DNA from: Lolium rigidum
Taxonomy: Eukaryota; Streptophyta; Magnoliopsida; Poales; Poaceae
Length of the DNA: 64,000 nucleotides
Assembly: GCF_022539505.1 (NCBI RefSeq)
Contig: NC_061514.1
Coordinates: 330,443,090-330,507,089, forward strand
Direction of reading: 5' to 3'
In this document: piece by piece, positions 47,320 to 58,330 of the stretch
Layout of the letters: every line of letters starts with the position of its first letter
Numbering within the stretch: the stretch's first letter is position 1
The notes under the pieces: generated by a model
Databases searched by the model: none
Told to the model about the DNA's origin: nothing
What the model saw: the letters and a program-made list of their open reading frames with translations, nothing else
Translations under genes and position numbers: made by a program

Positions 47320-48145
47320 ATGGAAAACAACAAAAATATTAGAGATCTTTATAGTATTTATCTTGAGTTAGGACATGAGGTGTTTGAAGTGAAAATTAAA
47401 AAACCTATGGAACTTTATATGCATGCTAATGGCAATGTTATTAGTATGAATGCTTTGAACACCATTGTTGCTAATGCTATGGAAAATTCTAAGCTTGGGG
47501 AAGTTGGTTTTGATGAGCATGATATTTTTAGTCCCCCAAGCATGGAGGAGAAAATTTACTTTGATGATACTTTACCTCCTATATATGATGATTACAATGA
47601 TGACTATCGTATTTTCAGTCCACCTACTATTGAGGAGAAAATTAATTATGATTACAATATGCCTCCTATATATGATGATTATGGTGATGAGAATAATAAT
47701 GATAGCTATTTTATTTAATTTGATCCCACTACAATTAATAGTAATGACTATGCTTATGTGGAGAATAATAATTTTATGCATGTAGCTCATGATAAGAATA
47801 TTTCATGTGATAGTTATATTGTTGAGTTTGTTCATGATGCTACTGAAAAATCTTTATGAGAGAGGACAATATGGTTGTAGGGATTTTCATGTTACTAAAA
47901 CACCTCTCTTTTTGCTGAAAATCTTGAAGTTGCGCTTGTCTTGTTTTCCTATGCTTATTGCATTATACTTACATGACTTGTTTATTTACAAGATTCCTTT
48001 TCAAAGGAAGTGGGTTAGACTGAAAAGTGTTTCTTATTTGCTTTTAATGCTCTCTTTTGCTTCAACTCTTATTTCTTGCGAGAGCATCATTAAAATTACT
48101 GAGCCCATCTTAATGGCTATAAAGAAAGCACTTCTTGGGAGATAA
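47320..48145 (+). pseudogene. Acidic-repeat ORF of unknown function
   Basis: The frame opens MENNKNIRDLYSIYLELGHE. Two repeats follow, IFSPPSMEEKIYFDDTLPPI-YDDY and IFSPPTIEEKINYDYNMPPI-YDDY, then NDSYF. One TAA at 47716 and a one-base insertion near 47847 are the only lesions over about 275 codons. The C-terminal half is hydrophobic and basic (LFLLKILKLRLSCFPMLIAL, KIPFQRKWVRLK). The last codons overlap a block that is non-coding in element 1. It has no gag, protease, RT or integrase signature. A weak membrane or envelope-like role is conceivable from the hydrophobic part but nothing proves it. Confidence 0.65.
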
Positions 48146-50712
48146 CCCATGTTTTTATTTTGCTACTGTTTTGTTGTGTCTTGGAAGTTGTTACTACTGT
48201 AGCAACATCTCCTTATCATGTTTATTTCGTTGTTGTACGAAGTAAAGTCTTTGATAAAAAGTTGATACTAGATTTGGATTTCTGCGCAGAAACAGATTTT
48301 TAGCTGTCACGAATTTGAGCTGTTCTCTCTGTAGGAACATCGTAAAATATTGCAAAAATTTGTGAGTAATCCTCAGATATGTACGCAACTTTCATTAAAT
48401 TTGAGCTTTTTCATCTGAGCATGTTAAGTGCCTCGAAAAAAATCGTCTTTACGGACTGTTCTGTTTTGACAGATTATGCCTTTTATTTTACATTGCCTCT
48501 TTTACTGTGTTTGAGTGGATTACTTTGCTCCATTAAATTTCAGTAGCCTTGGGTAATGTCCAGAAGTGTTGGGAATGATTGTGTCCTCTCTGAACATGTG
48601 AATTTTTGATTATCCACTAACCCTCTAATGAGATTGTTTTGAGTTTGGTGTGGAGGAAGTGTTCAAGGATCAAGAGAGGAGGATGATATAATATGATCAA
48701 GAAGAGTGAAAAGTCTAAGCTTGGGAATGCCCCCGTTGTTCAACCCTGCATATTTCAAGAAGACTCAAGCATCTAAGCTTGGGGATGCCCAAGGCATCCC
48801 CTTCTTCATCAACCACTTATCAGGTCACCTCTAGTGAAACTATATTTTTATTCCGTCACATCTTATGTGCTTTACTTGGAGCGTCTGTATGTTTTTATTT
48901 TTGTTTATGTTTTAATAAATTCAGATCCTAGCATTCCTTGTATGTGAGAAAGACACGCTCCGCTTTTTCATATTGAACACTGGTGTTCTTAGTTTTACTT
49001 TTAATGTTCATGGCGAAAGCTTAAAGCCGCTTCATTGCTATTTGGTTGGAAACAGAAAATGCTTCATGTGGTAATTGGTATATTATCTTGAATAATTTGA
49101 TACTTGGCAATTATTTTGAGCTCTCAAGTAGATCATGTTTAAGCTCTTGCATCATGTAGTTTAAACCTATTAGTGGAGAACTACCGTAGAGCTTGTTGAA
49201 ATTTGGTTTGCATGATTGGTCTCTCTAAAGTCTAGATATTTTCTGGTAAAAGTGTTTGAACAACAAGGAAGACAGTGTACAGTCTTATAATGCTTGCAAT
49301 ATGTTCTTATGTAAGTTTTGCTGTACCGGTTCATACTTGTGTTTGCTTCAAACAACCTTGCTAGCCAAAGCCTTGTATTGAGAGGGAATGCTTCTCGTGC
49401 ATCCAAAACCTTGAGCCAAAACTTATGCCATTTGTGTCCACCATAACTACCTACTATGTGGTATTTTTCTGCCATTCCAAAGCAAATTGCTTGCGTGCTA
49501 CCTTTAAAAAATTCATTCCTTGTCTTTGCAATACATAGCTCATGGGAAAGTAGCCTAAAAAACTATTGTGGTAAGGAATATGTCGTTTATGTATCTTAGT
49601 TCTTATAAGTTGCTTGTTGAGCGGTAACCATGTTATCTGGGGACGCCATCAACCTGTCACACCTTTGTTGAATATCATGTGAGTTGCTATGCATGTTTGT
49701 CTTGTCTGAAGTAAGGGAGATTTTCCATGAGTTGAAATGGTTTGAGTATGCATATTGTTAGAGAAGAGCATTGGGCCGCCAACCAAATCCATGTATCATG
49801 GTGGAAGTTTCAGCTTGGACATTAATCCTTAAATCTCTTATGAGAATATTATCTGTTGTTGAATGCTTAAAGCATAAAAGAGGAGTCCATTATCTATTTT
49901 CTATGTTGTCCCGGTATGCATGTCCACAAGTTGAGATCTATCAAAATTGAGAGATCAAATGTGATCTATCTCCATGACCTTTGTACAGGTGGCATAGAGG
50001 TACCCCTTTGTGACACTTGGTTGAAACATATGTAATGCAATGATAATCCATGGAAATCCGAGCTAATTAGGACAAGGAGCGGGCACTATTAGTATTCGAT
50101 GCATGAGGCTTGCAACTTATAGGAGGTTTTATGCATAACACATATGAATTATTACTACCGTTGACAAAATTGTTTCCATGTTTTCAAAATAAAAAGCTCT
50201 AGCACATGAGTAATCCCTGCTTCCCTCTGCGAAGGGCCTTTCTTTTACTTTATGTTGAGTCAGTTTACCTACTTCTTTCTATCTTAGAAGCAAACACTTG
50301 TGTTAACTGTGTGCATTGATTCTTACATACTTGCTTACTTGCACTCATCATATTACTTTGTGTTGACAATTATCCATGAGATATACATGTTGAAAGTTGA
50401 AAGCAACTGCTGAAACTTATATCTTCCTTTGTGTTGTTTCAAAACCTTCTATTAAGAATCTATTGCTTTATGAGTTAACTCTTATGCAAGACCTGTTGAT
50501 GCTTGTCTTGAAAGTACTATTCATGAAGAGTCTTTGCTATATGATCCAGTTGTTTAGTCATTATCTTTACCATTGCTTTGAATCACTTCATTCATCTCAT
50601 ATGCTTTACAATAGTATTGATCAAGATTATGATAGTAGCATGTCACTTCAGAAATTATCCTTTTTATTGTTTACCTACTCGAGGGCGAGTAGAAACTAAG
50701 CTTGGGGATGCT
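48146..50712 (+). other. 3' non-coding internal region of Athila-like element 2
   Basis: Non-coding; homologous along its length to 38215-40668, and more complete at its 3' end. The motif CTAAGCTT-GGGGATGC occurs near 48775 and again at 50698, directly before the 3' LTR, where it takes the place of the polypurine tract. A variant is at 48716. Confidence 0.65.
48781..48801 (+). other. Perfect hairpin in element 2
   Basis: Same 9-bp arms and CAA loop as at 38914-38934 in element 1, again directly after AAGCTT. Confidence 0.8.
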
Positions 50713-53707
50713 TGATACGTCTCAAACGTATCTACAATTTCTTATGTTCCATGCTAGTTTTATGACAATACTCACATGTTTTATATACACTTTGTATCAT
50801 TTTTATGCATTTTCCGGCACTAACCTATTAACAAGATGCCAAAGCGCCAGTTCCTGTTTTCTGCTGTTTTTGGTTTCGGAAATTCTACACAGGAAATATT
50901 CTCGGAATTGGACGAAACAAAAGCCAAACCTCTTATTTTTCCGAGGGACACACGGAGCCAGAAGGGCAAGCCCGGGGGAGGCCCAGGGCCTCCTCCCCAT
51001 AGGGGGGCGCGGCCAAGGCTCCAGGCGCGTCGCCAAGTGGGGAGCCCACCTTGGGACTCCACCGACATCGCCCCTTTGCCTATAAATTGCCCCAGATGCA
51101 AAAACCCTAAAATAAGAAGTCATATTCCACGAAGAGTTCCGCAGCGCCGCCGCCATCGACGACAAGTTTCGGGGGACAGAATCTCTGTTCCGGCACGCCG
51201 CCGGGACGGGGAAGTGCCCCCGGAATCCATCTCCATCGACTCCATCGCCATCTTCATCGCCGTTGCTGTCTCCCATGATGAGGAGGGAGTAGTTCTCCCC
51301 GAGGCTGAGGGCTCTACCGGTAGCTATGTGGTTCATCTCTCTCTCCCATGGTGTGATCTTTATGTGATCATGAGCTTTGTATCACTATTAAGCTATGTGC
51401 TACTCTAGTGATGTTAATAAAGTAGTCTATTCCTCCTCCATGATGTCAAGAGGACAGTGTGTGCATCATGTAGTACTTGGCGTAGGCTATGATTGTAATC
51501 TCTTGTGGATTATGAAGTTAACTATTACTATGATAGTATTGATGTGATCTATTCCCCCTTTCATAGCTATTGTTGACAGTGTGTATGCTATGTTAGTACT
51601 TGATGACCCACAAGTATAGGGGGTGTATCGTAGTACTTTCGATAAATAAGAGTGTCGAACCCAACGAGGAGCAGAAGGTGTTGACAAGCAGTTTCGATGA
51701 AGGATTCACTGTAAATTCTCACGTACAAGTATTCGTGGGGTTTTAATATAGCAGATGAATAAAGTACAAGTAAGTAAATGCGAGAGTAATAATTGCAGCG
51801 AGTGGCCCAATCCTTTTTAGCACAAAGGACAAGCCGGTTTGTTTACTTATAATGACCAAACGTTCTTGAGGACACACGGCAATTTAGTCTAGTGCTTTCG
51901 CTTCATATAGCTGATTAATCTTCATTGTTTTGATAAGTGTTGTGTGGGTGAACCTATGCTAATGCACCGCCCTTCCTAGGACTAATACATACTTGTGATT
52001 ATACCCCTTGCAAGCATCCTCAAATACAAGAAAGTAATTAAGATAAATCTAACCACAACCTTAAACTCTGAGATCCCGCTATCCCTCCCTGCATCGATAT
52101 ACTAACGGGGGTTTAGGTTTCGTCACTCCGGCAACCCCGCAATTAGCAACCGAATACAAGATGCACTCCCTAGGCCCATAAATGGTGAAGTATCATGTAG
52201 TCGACGTTCACATGACACCACTAGAAGAATAACACCACAACTTAAATATCATAACATTGAATACTAACCAACATAATTCACTACTAACATTTAGACTTCA
52301 CCCATGTCCTCAAGAACTAAACGAACTACTCACGAGACATCATATGGAACATGATCAGAGGTGATATGATGATGAATAACAATCTGAACATAAACCTTGG
52401 TTCAATAGTTTCACTCAATAGCATCAATAACAAGTAGAAATCAACACCGGGAGAGTTTCCCCTATCAAACAATCATGATCCAACCCAAATTGTTACATCG
52501 GTGACGAGGTGCAGCGGTGGAGATGGCGGTGATGATGATGAAGATGATGGTGATGATGATGGAGATGATGTCCAGCTCGATGACGATGACGATGGCGTCG
52601 ATTTCCCCCTCCGGGAGGGAATTTCCCGCGGATTTCAGCCTGCCGGAGAGCCTCTTTCTCTCTCGGTGTTTTCTCGCCTCGCGAGGCGGCTGTGACTCTT
52701 CGCGACTATCCTCCGGAGTTTAGGTTTTCGGGACGAAGATGCACGCAAAGGAGAGGAGGCCAGAGGGGGCAGTGGGCCCCCTCCTCACAAGGCGGCGCGG
52801 CCAGGCCTTGGGCCGCGCCGGCCTATGAGGTGGGCCCACGGCGGCCCTCCTCGGCTCCCCCTTCTGGCTCCCTTCGTCTTCTGGAAAAATAGGATTTTTC
52901 ATATAATTTCCATCAATTGTTGATCTTCCGAAATATTGCATTCTGACGGCGCTTTTTCCAGCAGAATCCTGACTCCGGTGCGCGATCCTCCAATAATCAT
53001 GAAACATGCAAAATAGATGAAATAACATAAGTATCATCTCCAAATATGAAATATATCAATGAATAACAACAAATTATGATATAAAATAGTGATGCAAAAT
53101 GGACGTATCAGTACTCGGTCTAAATTGCAACGGTATTATCTTGGATTATGATTTGATGATATCCCTATGAGTGGTGTTTGTCAAGTACTTGATGAACTTT
53201 GACTGGAGCTTTTGTAGCCACTACGTGATGATTAGTGATTCCAATAGGAGAGTAATTCAGAGTAGCACAAGTGAAGAGAAGTTATCTAATTGTCCAATTA
53301 TGTGATCATTGTTGAGAGTGTCCACTAGTGAAAGTATGATCCCTAGGCCTTGTTTCTAAGTATTGAAACGCCGTTTCCAACAAGTTCTGCTACATGTTCG
53401 CTTGATGCCATTTTTATTTCAGATTGCAATTACTACTTATAATCATCCATATTACTTGTATTTCACTATCTCTTCGCCGAACTAATGCACCTATACATCT
53501 GACAAGTGTATTAGGTGTGTTGGGGACACAAGAGACTTCTTGTATCTTAATTGAAGGGTTGCTTGAGAGGGATATCTTTGACCTCTACCTCCCTGAGATC
53601 TATAAATCTTGGGTGATTCACTTAAGGGAAACTTGCTGCTGTTCTACAAACCTCTGCTCTTGGAGACCCAACACTGTCTACAGGAATAGAAGCGTGCGTA
53701 GATATCA
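50713..53707 (+). repeat. 3' LTR of Athila-like element 2, split by a solo LTR
   Basis: Matches 45663-47146 on both sides of the insertion at 51601-53110, up to GCGTAGATATCA. Confidence 0.9.
51601..53110 (-). mobile_element. Solo LTR nested in the 3' LTR of element 2
   Basis: A 1,510-base TG...CA unit flanked by GTACT (51596-51600 and 53111-53115). The intact sister LTR at about 46540 shows the empty site. On the minus strand it begins TGATACGTCCATTTTGC, so it belongs to a third family with the TGATACGTC start. It contains a GATGAT-rich microsatellite (52517-52570). No internal region remains, which is the outcome of LTR-LTR recombination. Confidence 0.93.
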
Positions 53708-53781
53708 CTCAACAGAATAGTGCAATGGGTGTTTGTTGTCCGGAGTTATTCAGTTTATTCTTTGCTCGATCCATGTGCATC

Positions 53782-54943
53782 TGTTGCGGTCAGAAACCCA
53801 CCGGGAGCAGCGACGGGCAACACAGTAGAGCCGGGAGGCTCCCAGGACTGCGGTTGGCCCTGGTCCCTCCGAGCGACGGCCCGCAAAGACTCGGCACGCA
53901 CGTCCGATGCTGGTGCAGGATGCGTGCCACCTGACCTATACTTGGTCAGGAAGGTGTTGGATGTGCCTCGCTTAGTTTCCTCGCATGGCATCCACGTAAA
54001 CATTAAATACGAGCCTCGATCGGCTCTCAAGTTGTCCCGTGAATCGGCTCAAGGAGCCGATCCACCCATGATCCGTACGAGGTGTACGAATATATGGTGG
54101 TCCCGCTTGATCAATATAAAGCTAAAACGACCTACTACGATTTAGGGTTTTCACCACATAATCGGAACATCCTACTCGTGATTGAGCCCGGCGGCCACGC
54201 ACGGTGATCGTAAACCGACCCTAGACAAGGCCTAAAAACCAACATGAAGTTGATCCCCGAACATCCCGTCTAGGGCTAGCAAACTACATCCTACGCGCCA
54301 CCGGATCCTTCAACCCGTTTGTAAGGCCTAACTATGCAGATATTAAACTAATCCTTGAAGAACAAGGAGCAATCATAACGGATCGGATCTACTAAATAAT
54401 GATTAGTGGGTGCCGCCCTTACACCTAAGATAGGTGTAAGGGCGGCTAGATGTCTAAGGGTTGCACGACGACAAGATATAATACGATGAACAATGCTAAC
54501 CCTAACACATCTATGATAACTACGTTGCTCGCCATCAACAAGGCTTCAAAGCACGAGCAACGCATGAACAACGGATGAATCGTAGTATCGCCTAGATCGC
54601 AAGATGCGATCTAGGCAGCATGATGCTTACCCGGAAGAAACCCTCGAGACAAGGGAGTTGGCGATGCGCCTAGATTGGTTTGTGGTGAACGTGATTGTTG
54701 TTTATTTCATAAACCCTAGATACATATTTATAGTCCGTAGAGATTCTAACGTGGGAATAATCCCAACCGTGCACGAGCCAAACTCTATCTAACCGACACG
54801 TATCCTACTATGTTACAGATACACGGGCAAACTAGCCCAAACTTTGTATACAAGGCCGATTCATGTATTTCTTCTATGTATATTCTTCAAGCCCATCTTT
54901 AATCGCGGCCCACCTCTGATCCGGTCAAATTCTGGTGATAACA
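53782..54943. mobile_element. Second solo LTR in the CACTA intron
   Basis: A 1,162-base TGTTGCGGTCAGAAACCC ... GGTGATAACA unit flanked by GCATC (53777-53781 and 54944-54948). It contains a short inverted repeat GCCGCCCTTACACCTA / TAGGTGTAAGGGCGGC at about 54412-54445. It lies 70 bases right of element 2. No coding sequence. Confidence 0.9.
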
Positions 54944-55833
54944 GCATCACCTTAGTGTTTTTGTTTCTGGGTCACGCATGTTTCTGTTTTTGTAACATTC
55001 GTTTGTATCTCACAATATCACCTTAGTGTATCCATCAATGCCTTGTATCAAAATTCATGCTGCCGACTCTTACATATTGGTGAATGAATTAATCCCATGA
55101 TCGAAAGCTGCAACCACATTAAGCTAAATTACTGTTTTGGTAGTAGCTGTTTGAATGCTAAATTCATGTTTCGGTAGTGGTTGATCCTTTCTGCACAACA
55201 TGGGTTGCCTAATTAGTTATATGTTCTGCATCAAACTGCTCTGCAGCAAACATATGTCAATCATGTAAACTCTCTCTTCACAGAGACCCATCAAACATAT
55301 AAGTTGGCAGCATGTATGTGTTTCTTTCCAGGGACCTGAATACGATGATAAAAAACCAACTCCTCTGGATCTGTTCAGGGAGACACACTGCAGCAAGGTG
55401 AAGGAATTATCCCCTACAGTAAAAGATGCACTTGTAAGTCATCATGCAAAGTATGTTTGCTGCATCTGATAGCCATGCATATTCATTGCAAATCAAGGAA
55501 ACGATGCATACAGAGCTCTCTGTACCTAATGAAGATGGAGAAAGGAAGACTGAGGCGCAGGTTATACCCGAGGTCTTTGCTAAGAAAACCAAGAAACCTA
55601 TGTTTCTTCAAAATGTGAGGGTCGAGCATAAGCCCTATACATCATGTATGAACACTCTATCTGCACAACTTGACAGAGAGAAGACGGGGAGCACAGACTT
55701 GCGGGACGTTCTCAACACCCAACGGCATGAAATGGAGGAACTGACCAGCCAGATTGAGGAAAGTGAAGTGAAACATTGTGAGTTGGAGCAAAAGTTGCAG
55801 GCTTTGACCAGATTGTTTGATCAGCAAAGGTAG

Positions 55834-56975
55834 CCTTTCAAACTGCCAATCTCTTACATGGGAATGGTGCGATGCGGGCCGTTTCTTTTATGAGCTCCTG
55901 CTTCTGATGGTGAACGTTCCACTTGTAATTGCCTTCGCTCATCGTGCGATGGTTCATTTGTGCCACTTTGAGACTGCGCGAATTGTAGTTGTCAAGATGA
56001 TGTATTTTTTAAGCATGTAACTATTTTATTAATCATGTAATATTTGTGTTATTGTTGTTGGTGGTGTGTCACCCTTCATTGGCCGGTGTTGAGCCGCGCT
56101 TTAGTGGGCCAAAGGCCCTCAACTTTGTGGTTTCATTTTTAGGTTGCGCTTACAACCGGCCTAGTAACACGTCGATGTGCTGTTTGGCTTGACCATTATT
56201 GGTCAGATGGGCTCAGTAGGCCTCCTTTATTTTCTGAGCTTTCACTGTTGGGCTTGACGTATAACCAGCCCAATATTTACCAGTCAATGGGCTGGAAGGG
56301 TTTTTTATAGGCCGCACCATAAGGTGGCCCAGTCGTAGTTGGGTCGTCTACGCCTGATCATAGTTGGCTCTGTACGTTGTGGGCTACATTTTTGGGCTGT
56401 AGTCCATACATCATAATGGGCTATCCGTACATCGACAGGTGTCAGCTAGTAGTTGGCCCAGAAATGCCATTCTCACGGGTTGTGCGAGCGCCACGTGGGC
56501 GGCTGGGTCCACATGTCGTGCCACGTGTCCAGTCACAATTCGTTGACTGAAGATTTCTGTTTATCTAAAAGTTCGGCACGTGTCCAAGCTGTGGAGCAAG
56601 CTGTGCTAATCAGGATGCGCCACGTGTACTATATAAGAACTTTGTCGGAAGCAGACGTTGTCGAATGATGTCACACTAGATGACAGATCATCACGTCACG
56701 CGACACGGCAGAGCCGACATGGACACACGTTCTCTGACATGTCTGACCTCCTGCCGCGTACGGTTATTCCCGTCACAATGCACCAGGCAGGCTGGGCTTT
56801 GGGCTTGGACCTAGCCGTCATGGATCCATGACGCACTTTCCTAACCGTCAGCCTGTCTATTTGTGACGCGAGGTTCGCCCAGTATTCCAAACCATCAGCA
56901 TCACGTGTCTGTAACGCATTTTTGACATTCGCCGATGAACTAAAATCGTTATGGATTTGCGAATTGCTTGTAGTG
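55834..56975. repeat. Right subterminal region of the CACTA
   Basis: After the last exon comes a GC-richer block with many GGGCT / TGGCCCA and CCACGTG motifs (about 56070-56640), then TGACACTAGATGACAGATC-like sequence, then the terminal repeat. As at the left end, these would be transposase-binding repeats by family analogy. Confidence 0.55.
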
Positions 56976-56978
56976 AGT

Positions 56979-58330
56979 AGCTCATGAACTTGATGTCACG
57001 ATCAGAAACAATAGTCTTTGAAACTCCATGTAAACGTACAATCTCCCTGAAAAACAGGTTAGCAATATGCCAAATATCGCCGCTCTTGTGGCAGACAATA
57101 AAGTGTGACGTCTTAGAGAATCTATCCACTACCACAAATATAGAATCATGGTCTCTCTTAGTACGTGGCAAACTCAACACAAAATCCATACTAATATCTT
57201 CCCATGGTGTAGTAGGTGCCGGTAAAGGAAACCGTGAGACTTCAGCTTGGACTTGAACTTGTTGCAAGTAATGCATCTCTTCACATACCTATCCACGTCC
57301 CGCCTCATCTTTGGCCAATAAAAATGATCAGCGAGCATGAGTAGCGTCTTCTCACGCCTAAAGTGACCCATCAAACCTCCAGCATGTGATTCCTGCATAA
57401 GAGCAAACGCACAGACGATTCTGGAACACATAGTTTGTTAGCTCTAAATAAGAACCCATCATGTATGTGATATTTTTCCCATGCTTTACCAATAGCACAC
57501 AAGCGATATGGTTCAGCAAAATCATGATCTGCAGCATACAAATCACATAAAATCTCTAATTCAGGAATTTTAACATCAAGTTGAGTTAATAGCATATTTT
57601 TCCTAGATAGAGCATCAGCAACAACATTATCTTTTCACTTCTTATGTTTAATAATGTATGGAAAAGACTCAATGAACTCAATCCACTTAGCAAGACACCT
57701 ATGCAAGTTAAATTGAGCTTTCAGATATTTTAAAGCTTCATGATCAGAATGTATGATAAATTCCTATGGCCACAAGTAATGTTGCCAAACCTCAAGAACT
57801 CTAATTAAGGCATACAATTCTTAATCATATATAGGATAGTTCAACTTACCAGAAAGTTTCTCAGAATAATATGCAATTGGGCGACCCTCTTCCATCAACA
57901 CACCACCAATTCCAGTACCACTAGCATCACATTCTCACATTGCTTATTGAAATCAGGAAGTGCAAGCAACGGTGCAGAAGTTAACAATCGTTTCAGTTCA
58001 TCAAAAGCATGATCTTGGGCTGTGCCCCACTTAAATGCAACACCATTTTTAGTCATTTTATTCAAAGGTGCAACAATAGTACTAAAATTAGGCACAAAAC
58101 GTCTATAGAAACCAGCAAGACCATGAAAAATTCTCACTTGACTAACATTCATGGGAGTAGGCCAATTTTGAATTGCTTCAATTTCAGATGAATCTACCTC
58201 TACTCCATGCTTAGAGAAAACATAACCCAGAAATATGACCTTATATTTGCAAAATGTGCACTTCTCAAGATTACCATAAAGTTGATTATCACGGAACACT
58301 TGCAAAACATGTTGAATATGCATGAGATTG
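56979..58330 (-). mobile_element. Ty3/gypsy element: RT end, RNase H and N-terminal integrase
   Basis: The minus strand from 58330 reads the end of RT (QLYGNLEKCTFCKYKVIFLG, GLAGFYRRFVPNFSTIVAPL), an RNase H-like stretch (ECDASGTGIGGVLMEEG, AYYSEKLSG) with stops, the zinc-binding H2C2 region ([27 protein letters not shown]), then integrase with its first two catalytic Asp ([21 protein letters not shown]). The YxDD motif of RT is missing because the element is truncated near 58330. The frame breaks off at the CACTA and continues at 19966. Confidence 0.88.

Larger units (their letters stand above)
45663..53707 (+). mobile_element. Athila-lineage LTR retrotransposon 2 (no gag or pol)
   Basis: Flanked by an exact CTCAA duplication (45658-45662 and 53708-53712). 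The LTRs are 45663-47146 and 50713-53707, the latter containing a nested solo LTR. Its single coding region is an unusual acidic-repeat ORF and not gag or pol. Its 3' internal half is homologous to that of element 1. It sits in an intron of the CACTA Transposase_24-type gene. Confidence 0.92.
43328..55833 (+). pseudogene. En/Spm (Transposase_24-type) gene of the CACTA, multi-exon, interrupted by retroelements
   Basis: A leader with CCCTAGATCC and a short first exon (ATG 43328, donor 43355) precede a series of exons with GT/AG borders. The ones I can support are about 44087-44230 (CKRISAYVPHDEDDVLDPSYD), 44530-44780 (LNQGPLDGAINF, SLDDVDETPRRAMPARRC), 44925-45168 (KFATECNIATRNHVLVRMH), 45261-45463 (MTNAEWTRLVTYWTKPKSM), 45542-45636 (NRSMVQF then, one frame over, TTGSRSYLSHLENL), 55333-55433 (GPEYDDKKPTPLDLF) and 55492-55833 (coiled-coil C-terminus). 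The EW..LV.YW / NR / TTGS.SY pattern is diagnostic of the Ptta/En/Spm family. These proteins accompany TNP2 and bind the element ends. Element 2 and a solo LTR fill the intron between 45636 and 55333. Several shifts and stops make it a pseudogene. Confidence 0.78.
19970..56975. mobile_element. CACTA (En/Spm) transposon, about 37 kb, heavily nested
   Basis: The left end begins CACTACGAACAATT and the right end, read inward on the minus strand, begins CACTACAAGCAATT. Both are flanked by a 3-bp AGT duplication (19967-19969 and 56976-56978), the CACTA signature. Joining the flanks restores the gypsy integrase frame (KFMSY then FWNTLW). Inside, the left part holds a TNP2-type transposase and the right part a multi-exon Transposase_24-type gene, both on the plus strand. 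About 20 kb of the length is nested retroelements and a tandem array. Both element genes are broken, so it is inactive. Confidence 0.93.
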
